This document shows, piece by piece, positions 54,715 through 64,000 of a DNA stretch of 64,000 nucleotides; position 1 is the stretch's first letter; the number at the start of each line of letters is the position of its first letter. The DNA is taken from positions 10,978,066 to 11,042,065 of the forward strand of contig NC_044927.1 in NCBI RefSeq assembly GCF_003576645.1, in the 5' to 3' direction. The DNA is from Ipomoea triloba (lineage: Eukaryota; Streptophyta; Magnoliopsida; Solanales; Convolvulaceae). A program made the translations under genes and the position numbers. Under the pieces are notes generated by a model. It had not been told where the DNA came from. It searched no databases and saw only the letters and a program-made list of their open reading frames with translations.

Positions 54715-55107
54715 TTTGTTACCGAAATGGTCCCTCGACTATTGCAAAATTACCAATTTGGTTTTCGACAATTTTTCTTGCTCAATTAAGTCATCGACTT
54801 TGAAAAATTTAACCAGTTTGGTCCTCCGTTTATTTTGGTGTTAAACGTTCGTTAAATCGGGACTAAATTGGTAACTTTGCTATAGTCAAGGGACGATTTC
54901 GATAATTAATTTTTGGCTGAAATGGTCCCTTGACTATAGTGAAATTATCAATTTGGTCCCGATTTAACGGATATCAAACGGTAAAATAAATGGAGGACCA
55001 AAATGGTTAAATTTTTCAAAGTTGATGACTTAATTGTGCAAGAAAATTTGTCGAGAACCAAATTGGTAATTTCGCAATAGTCGATGGACCATTTCGGTAA
55101 TAAATTC
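54715..55107. mobile_element. Fold-back (Mutator-like?) element
   Basis: The two halves are long imperfect inverted repeats. Both ends read ttaccgaaatggtcc(c/a)tcgac, and 'accaatttggt' and 'cggaggacca'-type words mirror each other toward the centre. I found no convincing target duplication. The family resembles the 'aaatggtccctcgactatag' ends of the element at 58712. Confidence 0.7.
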
Positions 55108-55679
55108 ATTTAACAATGTCAAGCTTAGGAGGCAAACATAATAAACCATTTATTAAGTCTGAATGACATAATACAAAGACAAATAGAGTCACAGTGTAAA
55201 AGTTAAACAAGCTACTACACTCAAATGGCAACATTGGCATTTTGTCCTAATCAACAAAACAAAATATTGCCAACAAAATCGTCTCTTCACCTGCAGATTT
55301 ATAACACAGAAATAGGTATGAAAAACCAAGTAGAGTGACGAAATAAACTCTTTGTTAGGGTATATGAGCTAAAAACAATGCTAAAGTTTAAAGCCTAACA
55401 GAATAAACTATCTGTTAAGCATTTAGTTCAGTTAAACAAAGAAAAACATAAACACAAATATATATTGTTTGTGGTCAATCAAAAACCAATCAACCAAGGT
55501 TATCATATATTTGGTTCGATAAGCCGAGGTGGAGAAAATTACGTAGGCGGATGGATGAGCTCCAGCAAAGGATAGAAATGTGAGATGGGTCGCTGGAACC
55601 CCGAAAGGTGTTGACCACCCCATTCACGGAAGAAATCATGGTCGAGCCCTTGCCTAGGGATTTTTCGCTTTCCAACCAT
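55108..55679. other. Spacer, no gene seen
   Basis: AT-rich up to about 55500, then less so as it enters the gag-like pseudogene. No coding feature is supported. Confidence 0.5.
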
Positions 55680-56640
55680 CAAGCCCTACACGGGATCAGC
55701 TGACCCCCGAGCTCATCTCAACAGGTATCGAGCTACTATCATGATAACGGGGCCAAGCAATGTCGTCATGTGTCGGGGTTTCTTCGCAACCCTCGATGGC
55801 CAAGCTTAAGATTGCTTCGCATCTTTACCCGAGGGGTCCGTCTCCACCTTTGCTGACCTCTCAAAGAAGTTCATGTCATATTTTGTGGGCAGCATCCCGA
55901 AGAAGAAGCAATTCGCCAACTTGTGCAAATTGAATCAGTGGAGCTCAGAGACCTTAACCAAGTATCTAGCCAGATGAAAGAAGGAAGTGCAGTCGGTCGC
56001 AAATTTTGATGATAAGTCGGCCATACCAGTCTTCACTAACAATGTCCAGTCTGGACCATTCCACCGTGACCTCGTTCAATATCCCCCCCCCCTCAAAACT
56101 TATGCTGCATTGATGGATCGCGCAGCGAGGTTCGCCGAGGCAGAAGAGGTGGAGAGGAAGAAGGAGGATGAGGCCGGCGAGACAAAGCACTTCAAGAGGA
56201 TTGCCATGCGCCGAGATTAGCGACCCTGGCTGGCTCTGTTACGTTGCTTGACTCCATTGACACAACCAGTAAGCACCATCTTAAACCATGCCGAAGCCAT
56301 GGGCATCGTGGAGTTCCCGGGTGAATGCATAAAGATATCACCCAAAGCATATCCAAACAAGTAGTGCCGATTCCACAGGCAATCGGGGCATGACACCGAT
56401 GAGTGCATGGTCCTCAAGTGGTAGATAGAAAAACTCATCCAAAGGGGCTACCTTGGTCAATTTGTCAGGAGACCCGCGCAAGTGAAAAGACCAAGCAACT
56501 TGTGGAAGAAGAAGGGTAGATGACGCAAGAGGGATCTCGATCAGCTCACTGAAGAGGAAGAGAAAGAGCTAGATGACCTCGACCCCCACCTCTTCGACAT
56601 CAAGCGCGGTCCAAGATCGTTGCAACCACCCACCTCCTTT
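55680..56640 (+). pseudogene. Degenerate Ty3/gypsy gag fragment
   Basis: Frames with stops encode a gag-like series: FADLSKKFMSYFVGSIPKKKQFANL at about 55847, QSGPFHRDLVQYPPP at 56050, a helix rich in E/K (AARFAEAEEVERKKE) at 56120, and a Cys/His remnant CRFHRQSGHDTDEC at about 56367-56408, then EKLIQRGYL. This order is that of gypsy gag with its zinc knuckle. Stops at about 55977 and 56217, and shifts, make it dead. No LTR is found next to it. Confidence 0.7.
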
Positions 56641-56904
56641 CGGTGGGAGGTTAGGGCCGAAAAAGGGTATACAAACACTCCTCTATGTCTCATTAAGACA
56701 CATCTTGTCCTAAGAACACACTTTGTTTTGTTATTACATAAGTTTCTCCTTGTAATAGCATTATATTGACTTTAATACAAGAATTATCTCCGTGGTTATC
56801 CATATTGTCTTATTATTACACATTTCTTGTTTAATTCTAACCTTGTCTAATCCTTTAACATAATCGGGTTTACTAACTCGAGTCACCCCGGGTTAATTAA
56901 ATCG

Positions 56905-57190
56905 ATCACTTGGCAATACTTAAGAGGCACTATGGGACATGGTATTGTATTTGAGAGTCAACAAAGTGAGCATGTATTTATGGTATATGTCGATTCTGAT
57001 TATGTTGGTGATATGGATAACATACATTTTACAACGAGGTATGTCTTTACTCTTTTGTTGTGGTCTTAGTTATTGGAGGTCATCAATTTAGTCTGTTGTA
57101 GGCACATTGGTTTGGTAAAATCTTGCATTCTTTTCTTTCTACAATTGTTATTGCTTCTTGTTCTTGTTAATCTCAATAGACAATGAATTA
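56905..57190 (+). pseudogene. Ty1/copia RNase H fragment
   Basis: It reads ITWQYLRGTMGHGIVFE, then VYVDSDYVGDMDNIHFTTRYVFTL, which is the copia RNase H (YVDSDYAGD type) active-site region. It continues in a shifted frame with LSYWRSSI and SVVGTLVW. No LTRs are attached. Confidence 0.75.
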
Positions 57191-57639
57191 AAAATTAATT
57201 TTTTTTGTGTGATGTGAGCGGGGTCAAGATTTATATCATTTGGCTCTGCCTGTCCTAACTTATATTTAATTAGGCATTTATAAATCTAAGAACTCTAAAC
57301 TATAAAGAAATTGAATTTAAAAAAAAAGTATTTTTTAAACAAATTTTTGTGTGGGTAGGGTTAGGGGTGGAAATAGGCTAGGCCGAGCTTTAGAAAATTA
57401 GGCCTGGGCCTACTATAGAAATCGAAAGCTTGAGCCTGGACTTGAGCCTGTATGTAGGCTTTTTTTTAGGCTCAAGCCTGAAACTACAGTTGGCCTGGCC
57501 TGGCTTAAAGCCTTTTTAAAAGCCTATTTAATATATAGGCCTTTAAAAAGGCTTCAAAATAGATCCTGAATAGGCTTTGCGCCTATTTAAATCATTTGGC
57601 TCTGCCTATTGAGTAAAATTTGTACCCAATTGGCGCCAC

Positions 57640-58232
57640 TTAGAGGGGGGAGAGAAGGAGAATTGAGCGTACAATTGGTATCCGAAAAATGTCTTTAGCT
57701 TAAAAATCTCATCGACCTTTTATGCCAAAATGAGTATTTTTCCTTGATAATCAAACACTGAAAAATTCAGTAATTCACATTTGGATCATTTTACGAGTTT
57801 CCAAATCAATTTTACTTAATTAAATATATATTTTCAAAAAATTTAAAATTCCTATAACTCCTTTAATTTCTATTAATATTAATATTTTTATTTTATTTAA
57901 TTAAACATTTGGAATCAAATTTATGATCCAGAAGCCATTTTCCTGCTTTATTTTATTTAATTCATGACACATTTTTCAAAAAACATTTTCCAGCAGTAAT
58001 TTTCCTGCTTTCCAAACACACCCTAAATCCCTTTAATCACATACATCCAACCTATTAATTTTATTGGCCAAGATTTGTGCTAACATTCTCATTTTAGATG
58101 TGTCCTCATGTGAACAAGAGTTACACACACATAATTATTTAATACTCTATTAAATATTAAATATATAGCTAAATAGGTTATACTTCTTCTCCCAAAATAG
58201 GTCATACTTGTAGGCTTGAAGGTTAGTCCTAT
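57640..58232. other. AT-rich inner part of the hAT-like element
   Basis: No coding content. 'gctttccaaacacaccctaa' at about 58007 resembles a Harbinger/Tourist end, but I found no partner. Confidence 0.4.
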
Positions 58233-58711
58233 GGCAAATTATTGTGTGGGCTATGATGCTCCACATAGTTCTGTGGACCATGAATGTAATATACATTTTA
58301 ATATACTAAAAGTACACTATTTGTGTATTGAGGCTTTGTTTGGCAGAGCTTATTTAGGAGCTTATAGCTTATTTTAAGCTACTAATAAACTATAAGCTCT
58401 GTTTGGTAATGTTCATAAAATAAGCTAGTAGCTTCCTAACTTTTTTTCCATCTTTAACCTTATTATTTTAAAGAAATGACATCATTTACCATTCCCAATT
58501 AAAACTTTTTTAGCTAAACCTTTTTGACTTTTTCTTTTCAATATGTTTGGTTGTAATTTCAATTTGACATTTGTGTTTGAAAATTGAATTTTGTATGAAC
58601 TAATCTTATGAATTATAAACATTTTGTTTTACTTTATATGTTTTCAAATATATGTCCTTACTTTATATTTTATTAAAATATATTGATTTCACTATTTTAT
58701 ATTTTAATATA

Positions 58712-59844
58712 GAGTAAATATCCAAAATGGTCCCTCGACTATAGCATAATTCACAAATTGGTCCTCGACTATTAATTGAGCCCAATTAAATCCTCAACTA
58801 TTCAATTTTTACCTAATTTAGTCCTCCGTCAATTCATCAGTCTAAAACATGTTAACTCTAAGGTCATATGCGTAATTTCACCATGTCAACCTCCAAAATC
58901 ACCCACTGCCTCACTGTTCTCCCACTCTGACTGCTTCGCTGCTCCTCTTCTCTTCTTCACTATTGCCTCCGTCCTCTCATACTTCACCTCCCACCCTCCC
59001 AGTGCACCAAAAACTTCCCCGTGACCCTGCATTTGGCCGGTGTATAACACACCCCCACCGCAGGTGTAGTAAATACCCTCGCAGAGATTGGTGATTTCAA
59101 CGGGGAAGCTCGGGTCCTGGCCGGCATACCACACGTTCACCAGCGGGTTCGTCGAGAGCTCAACAATCTTGTCAGCGATCACACTTATCATCCCGTCAAC
59201 CTGATGTTTCCGTTAGGGGATTTTAGGGGTTTCAGATTCGGAATGTAGTCGGGTATGGAGAAAAGTATGTGCAGATTCCTAGGCATAATTTAGCGGAGTT
59301 TCTTACCTTGGCGTACGACAGCGTGTAGTCGACGATGGACGGGAAGGTGAAGTAATGGGAGCCGCAAACGGATAGCGTGCCTCCTTGACGATAAGGCACC
59401 GCGACAATAGATTTAATCGCAGATTGGACCTTAGCTTAGTGAGGGACTTGCAGTGGGAGTAAAACCCGTCGTTCTTCTCAGTGTCGAGGATCACATTCTG
59501 GGAAATATTGGCGTCGATCTGAGCTCTGTTTTCCACAACCATGGTTCTCTCTAGCGGCGGCGATGGCTGCCTTAGCTGACCAGGCGATCACTGTTCTCCC
59601 TGGCGGCGATGGAGTCAAAAATGCAAAGGGAGATAATAGACAATAGAAAGATGACGTATCAGGTCTTAATGTCAATGAAATTACGGATATGACCTTAGAG
59701 TTAACAGGTTTTAGACGGATGAATTGACGAATGACTAAATTAGGTAAAAATTGAATAGTTGAGGGTTTAATTGGGCTCAATCAATAGTCGAGGACCAATT
59801 TGTGAATTATGCTATAGTCGAGGGACCATTTTGGGTATTTACTC
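58712..59844. mobile_element. Mutator-like element carrying gene fragments (Pack-MULE candidate)
   Basis: It is 1,133 bp, with perfect 9-bp target duplications tttaatata (58703-58711, 59845-59853). The inverted repeats of about 165 bp start gagtaaatatccaaaatgg. No transposase is present. The central 750 bp is clearly less AT-rich than the ends and contains exon-intron-exon sequence on the minus strand. Confidence 0.9.
58986..59420 (-). pseudogene. Captured gene fragment with a retained intron
   Basis: On the minus strand, an upstream exon ends CGSHYFTFPSIVDYTLSYAK at 59307. A 106-bp intron (59201-59306) has GTAAGA and CAG ends. The next exon, from 59200, reads VDGMISVIADKIVELSTN, then PLVNVWYAGQDPSFPV and NLCEGIYYTCGGG. 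The two exons join in frame. I do not recognise the parent gene. A retained intron means the fragment was copied as DNA, not from mRNA. Confidence 0.65.
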
Positions 59845-60261
59845 TTTAATATATAAACAAACCTATTTAAATTTAAAACTATTTAAATTGTATGAAGATG
59901 TCTTTTTTAGTCTTTTTACATTTATCAGCTTATCAAAAAACTAATTTTACCAAACATTTCTAAGCATAACAACTAGCTTAATAGATTTTCAGATTTCAAC
60001 TTCATGCTTATAACTTTTCAGTTTTCAGCTACTTTTCAGCTTTCAGCTACCTTTTCAGCTAGGTTTGCCAAACATAGCCTGAATGTACATTATTTAATAA
60101 TATTTAAAAATCATGTACTTTTAGAAAATATACTTTATGTATACAAATAATGTATTTTTTTTAAGGAAAGAAGGAAAAGTACTTTTAGTATATTAAAAAT
60201 GTACTTTTTATTTATGCTCCACACAAATATTTGGTCCATGGTCCATGGAATAATGATTGTA

Positions 60262-60573
60262 GGCAAATTATTGTGTGGACCATGGTCCACATAGTGCTGT
60301 GTAGACAATAACAAAAAGTACATTTTTAATATACTAAATGTACATTATTTTTGTACTGGATGTACATTATTTTTAATATACTAAATGTACATTATTTTTG
60401 TACTGAATGTACATTATACAATATAATGTACATTCAGTACACAAATAATGTACATCCTCTGATTACAATGTACATTATATTTTGAAAATCAATACATTTT
60501 TAATATACTAAAAGTACATTATTTTATACTGAATATATATTATTTGATAATATGGTTCACACAATAATGATTT
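60262..60573. mobile_element. Small Mutator-like MITE
   Basis: 312 bp, with perfect 9-bp target duplications atgattgta (60253-60261, 60574-60582). The inverted ends are ggcaaattattgtgtggaccat and aaatcattattgtgtgaaccat. The interior repeats 'actgaatgtacattat' words. It landed at the very end of the older element 58233-60259. Confidence 0.88.
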
Positions 60574-60757
60574 ATGATTGTATGTCTAGGCCTATTCAGA
60601 TAAAAAGGCTTTAAAATTGGCTTAAGCCTAGCATTTTTACTAAATAAGTAAAACTATGCTAGGCCCAAATCAAACTAGACCTTTACAAAGGGACCTGCCC
60701 TATTTTCATCCCTATTCAACGCTGACAACACACATCACCTTTGAGGAGTGACACTAA

Positions 60758-61073
60758 GGCCTTCCTCAATAGTTAAACTTGGGTGTATTTTTGATGAGTT
60801 TTTGTAAGTGTATTATGAAAGAGAAAATGAAGTGGAGGAAAAAAAAATAAAAGGAAAAAACAAAACAAAAAACTAAAAAAAAAATAAAAAAAAAATAAAG
60901 GAATTACGGTGAAGTGCAATTCTTTCTGACAGGGGACCCACCATTCTCTGCCAAAAACTCCAATTAGCAGGAGAAAAGAACACCATAAAACAACCAATTC
61001 CCATTTGTTAAAATCCCAGGCTCAAGTTTTGAGGATTGAAAAATCTCAACAAAACTTGCTAATGGGGTTGGCC
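60758..61073. mobile_element. Tourist-like MITE
   Basis: 316 bp, with taa on both sides (60755-60757, 61074-61076). The inverted ends are ggccttcctcaatag and ggccaaccccattag. It contains an A-rich tract at 60838-60900. It lies about 400 bp beyond the end of the PPR gene. Confidence 0.65.
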
Positions 61074-61481
61074 TAATTAAAATGTTATCAACCCATTAAT
61101 TGTTTATTATCAACTTTTTGTACTAAATTCGTTAAACTATACATGTTTTTGGTTGTATGGCACAATTGCATTGTTGATACAAGTAGAGAAGCATATTTGA
61201 CCCTTGTCTTTAAAAAACATAAATCAAGTGAAGCCCACTATTTTTTTTTCCTTTAAGAATAGGAATGTAGTATTAGAGAATGGAAAATAAAGGAGGAAAA
61301 ATGAAAAATGAAATTCATTTTGCAAACTAAACAGCTAAATATCCAGTTCAGTAAATTGTGTTTGTACGAAGAAGCATCACAACAAATTGCACACACAACC
61401 AAGAATAAAACCTCATTCTTGATGAGCTTGAATCTGTATATTGAAGCCAAAAGAACCTTAAATATAGAACCATGGAAAATA

Positions 61482-63035
61482 TTAAGCTCTGTCGTTAACA
61501 AGGGAGGTGGATATTTCCAGAGACATTAAATCAAGCACTGAATGAATCTCACCTAAATGTGGATGCGAAACATCTCCTGAAACAAATTCATTAACTTCCC
61601 CATCAACCTCAATTGCACTGATTCCTGGTGTTTTCTTGAGACCTTTATCACCTATCATTGTTCTGATCCTACGAGCATCACTGGATTGATGTGTAGCGAG
61701 ATATATGTTGGATAACTGAACATAAGCACAACCTTTTTCAGCTTCATTCCCGTCCTCTAACAACAAAAGCTCCCTCACAGCAAGTTCGGCAAGGGTAACA
61801 TTATTATGAACCCGACAACCACTCAACAGTGCCCCCCACACAGAGGCAAGCGGTTTCATAGGCATCATCCTAATAAATTTAATGGCCTCGTCTAGTTTAC
61901 CTGCCTTGCAAAGTAAGTCCACCACGCAGCTGAAGTGTTCGTGTTGAGGAACGACACTGTATAGGGGTTCCATCCTATCCAACAAAAGTCGGCCTTCTTT
62001 TTGAAGCCCCGAATGTGTACAAGCTACTAAGACTCCGAGAAGGACAATGCTATCGGGCTTAAGTCCATCTTCCACTTGCATTCTGTCCAGACATTCAATT
62101 GCTTTCTTGGCAAAGCCATGTATCCCAAACCCTCGAATCATTGCTGCCCATGAATGCTTAGTCCTTTTAGGCATGGCCTCAAACACTTCCACAGCTGTGT
62201 GAATACACCCACACTTAGCATACATATCAACAAGGGCAGTCCCAACGAATGCGTCGGACTCTAGCCAGTTTTTCTGCTTCTTGATGTACTCGTGGATCCA
62301 TTTCCCTTGATCAAGAGCCCCTATATTAGCACAAGCTGCAAGTCCCGAAGTCACACAAAACTCATCAGGCTCAACTCCATGCACAAACATCCCTTGTAAT
62401 ACACTCAGCGCCTTAGAGGCCAAACCATTTCTAATGTATCCACTAATAAGAACATTAGCTTGAAAAACATCTATGCTAGCAATTTCGTCAAACACTTGCT
62501 GAGCATCATCTAAAACCTTACATCCTGCATAAAACCTTATCAACGCGGTCTGCACGTGAGGATCAGAGAAAGACAGAGAATTTTTTACTACCAAACTGTG
62601 TATTTGCTTACCCTCAGGCACTAGAAAGCCATTTGAACAAGCAATGAGAACAAACGGAAAGGTATAGTTATCAGGCGAGAGAGGCTCATTATTGCGTACC
62701 AATAGGTTGAAGTAGTGCAAGGTCAAATGGGGTTGCAAGCTATCAGAGTAGGCCCTGATGAGTGTGTTGTAGATAAACAAATTGGGCATTTGGGTTTGGG
62801 TGAAGAGCTGAGAGGCATAGGAAAGGTCACGAAAATTAGACAGGGCACAAAAGTCCAGGAGTTTGCTAACGGCATAGGTGTTGCGGTGGAGACCACATGT
62901 GATGAAAATGGCGTGAACAACTTTGAATTGGTGCATGTTCCCGCACCGCTGTGCAAGTGACATGCACCAGTTCCATACCCTGAAGCTCTGGCTCATCACC
63001 TCGTGGCGGAGTTTGATCAAGCGAGTCATATGCAT
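61482..63035 (-). CDS. PLS-class PPR protein, E-type (At3g28640/At3g28660-like)
   Basis: This is an intact 517-codon intronless ORF from ATG 63035. The N-terminus is basic (MHMTRLIKLRHEVM), which suits organelle targeting. Repeats of PLS type follow from about residue 35 (VHAIFITCGLHRNTYAVSKL, NLFIYNTLIRAYSDSLQP, PHVQTALIRFYAGC, AFVGTALVDMYAKCGCI, SWAAMIRGFGIHGFAKKA). The E region is at about residues 400-500 (PLASVWGALLSGCRVHNNV, YVQLSNIYLA, KKTPGISAIEVDGEVNEFVSGD). There is no DYW domain. Such proteins act in organellar RNA processing or editing, with a partner supplying deaminase activity. The similarity to the Arabidopsis pair is from memory; the family call is firm. Confidence 0.93.
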   Translation of the reverse strand: MHMTRLIKLRHEVMSQSFRVWNWCMSLAQRCGNMHQFKVVHAIFITCGLHRNTYAVSKLLDFCALSNFRDLSYASQLFTQTQMPNLFIYNTLIRAYSDSLQPHLTLHYFNLLVRNNEPLSPDNYTFPFVLIACSNGFLVPEGKQIHSLVVKNSLSFSDPHVQTALIRFYAGCKVLDDAQQVFDEIASIDVFQANVLISGYIRNGLASKALSVLQGMFVHGVEPDEFCVTSGLAACANIGALDQGKWIHEYIKKQKNWLESDAFVGTALVDMYAKCGCIHTAVEVFEAMPKRTKHSWAAMIRGFGIHGFAKKAIECLDRMQVEDGLKPDSIVLLGVLVACTHSGLQKEGRLLLDRMEPLYSVVPQHEHFSCVVDLLCKAGKLDEAIKFIRMMPMKPLASVWGALLSGCRVHNNVTLAELAVRELLLLEDGNEAEKGCAYVQLSNIYLATHQSSDARRIRTMIGDKGLKKTPGISAIEVDGEVNEFVSGDVSHPHLGEIHSVLDLMSLEISTSLVNDRA

Positions 63036-63228
63036 GCTTATCTAGTGTCCACATCTATATATACACATAAAAACAAAATAGTTTGTCAAAAATAGAAAGT
63101 GCTATTTTCCTGACAAAAAATAAAGCAATCATAAGCAGATTCAAGCCATGCTTCAGCTTTCATCAAGATGAAGTCACACATACCCTTCCTTCAATGGATG
63201 CTTGAGTTCCAATGCTGACCAAAGCACA
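63036..63228. other. PPR upstream region
   Basis: Short spacer between the PPR start codon and a possible exon end of an upstream gene on the same strand. No TATA box stands out. Confidence 0.4.
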
Positions 63229-63355
63229 TTAAGTTGCCTGTGCAGAATTGATGCTTAGAGTAAGATTCTCATTCCTTTCCTCAGGCTTGAGTTTTTTCTT
63301 CATATTTATTGGTTCTTCATCAATTGTTCCAAGTATAGTAAGCGTTTTAAATTCC
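63229..63355 (-). CDS. Possible last coding exon of a gene running off the right edge
   Basis: On the minus strand, an acceptor-like tacttgatgcag is followed by an open frame of about 42 codons ending in TAA at 63229 (EFKTLTILGTIDEEP, then NMKKKLKPEERNENLTLSI). The composition looks coding, but no domain is recognised. The preceding exon is not identified within the window. It could be the 3' end of a neighbour gene or part of the PPR leader. Confidence 0.3.
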
Positions 63356-63726
63356 CTGCATCAAGTAAAGGGAAAAAAGTAGTGATATTAAATTACAAAT
63401 TTTGATTAAACAAAGGGAGTAACAAAAAATTAAGAATACACTGAGGATCACAAAATAAGAACTCCATCATTGGCAACCTCAAATAGATTATATGTACTTT
63501 ATTAGTTCAACTTGAGTAAAAAAAAGAATTTCTTATTTTCAAATTTCAATATATATTATAATGTTTGAGTTTTGATTATACATTTATAGTTTGCATTAAA
63601 AAACCATGATATCTTTTGTTTAAAATTAAAATTAAAATTTAAAAAAATAATAATAATAATAATAAAATTCTAGCACTAATACTTATTTGATTGCAGCAAG
63701 ACAATACTTGAATGTTCATTGCAAAA

Positions 63727-63758
<32 letters not shown>

Positions 63759-64000
63759 AATACACACATACATACATACACACACATGTAGATGTATAGA
63801 GTGCAAACTAATTGCTTATGTTGATAATTGATATCTATTCAATATTATGGGCAATAGGTATAAATGCTTCTTGGGCTGCCAATAAATAATTACAAAAACA
63901 GCTAAATTTTGCCTTCAACTCCCAAGGTTCTGTTATTGGAAGAGGCAGCTGTTTAAAAAATTTGTTGGGCAGAGCAGAAAATTAATATTTTTGGGTTGCC
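63356..64000. other. AT-rich right edge
   Basis: It holds (ct)n followed by (ta)n at about 63727-63757 and (aat)n at about 63645-63665. I see no exon in it, although it may be intron of the gene suspected at 63229-63355. Confidence 0.5.

Larger units (their letters stand above)
58332..60079. mobile_element. Harbinger-like element, third layer
   Basis: The ends are ggctttgtttggc and (inverted) ggctatgtttggc. Tga lies on both sides (58329-58331, 60080-60082). Joining the flanks gives gtgtattgaatgtacatt, matching related sequence at 60390. Subterminal 'agcttatagct' and 'ttttcagct' words are visible. It is itself split by the element at 58712. Confidence 0.75.
58233..60259. mobile_element. Mutator-like element, second layer
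   Basis: The left end is ggcaaattattgtgtgggc and the right end, inverted, is caatcattattccatggaccatgg. These are of the same type as the elements at 60262 and 52331. The 9-bp neighbours do not match. It is split by a Harbinger-like insertion at 58332. Confidence 0.55.
57362..60714. mobile_element. hAT-like element, outermost layer of a second nest
   Basis: The left end is taggggtggaaataggc and the right end, inverted, is tagggatgaaaataggg. The inner flanks on both sides are rich in 'aggcctgggcc'/'aagcctagc' words (57362-57620 and 60585-60714). The 8-bp neighbours do not match, so the ends or the duplication have decayed. Everything between holds younger insertions. Confidence 0.5.

Overview
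This window is plant nuclear DNA, most likely from a eudicot. The evidence is intron-containing host genes, a plant PLS-class pentatricopeptide repeat (PPR) gene, a COBRA-like gene, an intron-bearing tRNA-Tyr, and dense plant retrotransposons and MITEs in AT-rich spacers. I cannot name the genus by eye. Host genes are sparse: a truncated COBRA-like gene (33.6-34.8 kb, minus), a mitochondrial ribosomal protein mL53 gene (38.5-40.1 kb, minus), an E-type PPR gene (61.5-63.0 kb, minus), a convergent tRNA-Asp/tRNA-Tyr pair (29.5-29.8 kb), a small ORF cut in two by a retrotransposon, and a few exon-like scraps.

0.8-27.8 kb is one nested structure. A degenerate Tekay-like Ty3/gypsy chromovirus (782-27802, target site duplication ctaga on both sides) has its 3' LTR split into three pieces. 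A CACTA transposon (5550-11362) and a Tat-lineage Ty3/gypsy element (11516-27659, target duplication gggac) sit between the pieces. The CACTA element carries a broken Ulp1-like gene, itself interrupted by a 2-kb copia-type solo LTR (7791-9777, target duplication caacc). The Tat element has near-identical LTRs, a 1,261-bp tandem duplication of LTR end plus primer site plus gag start, a gag-protease ORF, RT-RNaseH-archaeal-type RNase H with no visible integrase, and an antisense gene-like unit. That unit has its own TATA box, splice signals and a plant mobile domain. A 965-N gap lies inside it, flanked by two copies of the same 1.7 kb.

42.9-54.1 kb holds two non-autonomous LTR elements. One is a compact gag-only element (42897-44903, target duplication tatcc). 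The other is an Athila-like gag-protease element (45402-54105) that lost RT and integrase. The Athila derivative was later hit by a hAT MITE in its 5' LTR, a Mutator-like MITE in gag and another Mutator-like MITE in its 3' LTR. Each LTR serves as the empty site for the insertion in the other.

54.7-61.1 kb is a second nest: gag and copia fragments, then a hAT-like element enclosing a Mutator-like element, which encloses a Harbinger-like element, which encloses a Mutator-like element carrying an exon-intron-exon fragment of an unidentified gene. The nested order and target duplications give a relative chronology. Several exact 42-bp tandem duplications around the N gap look like assembly joins, so some local structure should be treated with caution.
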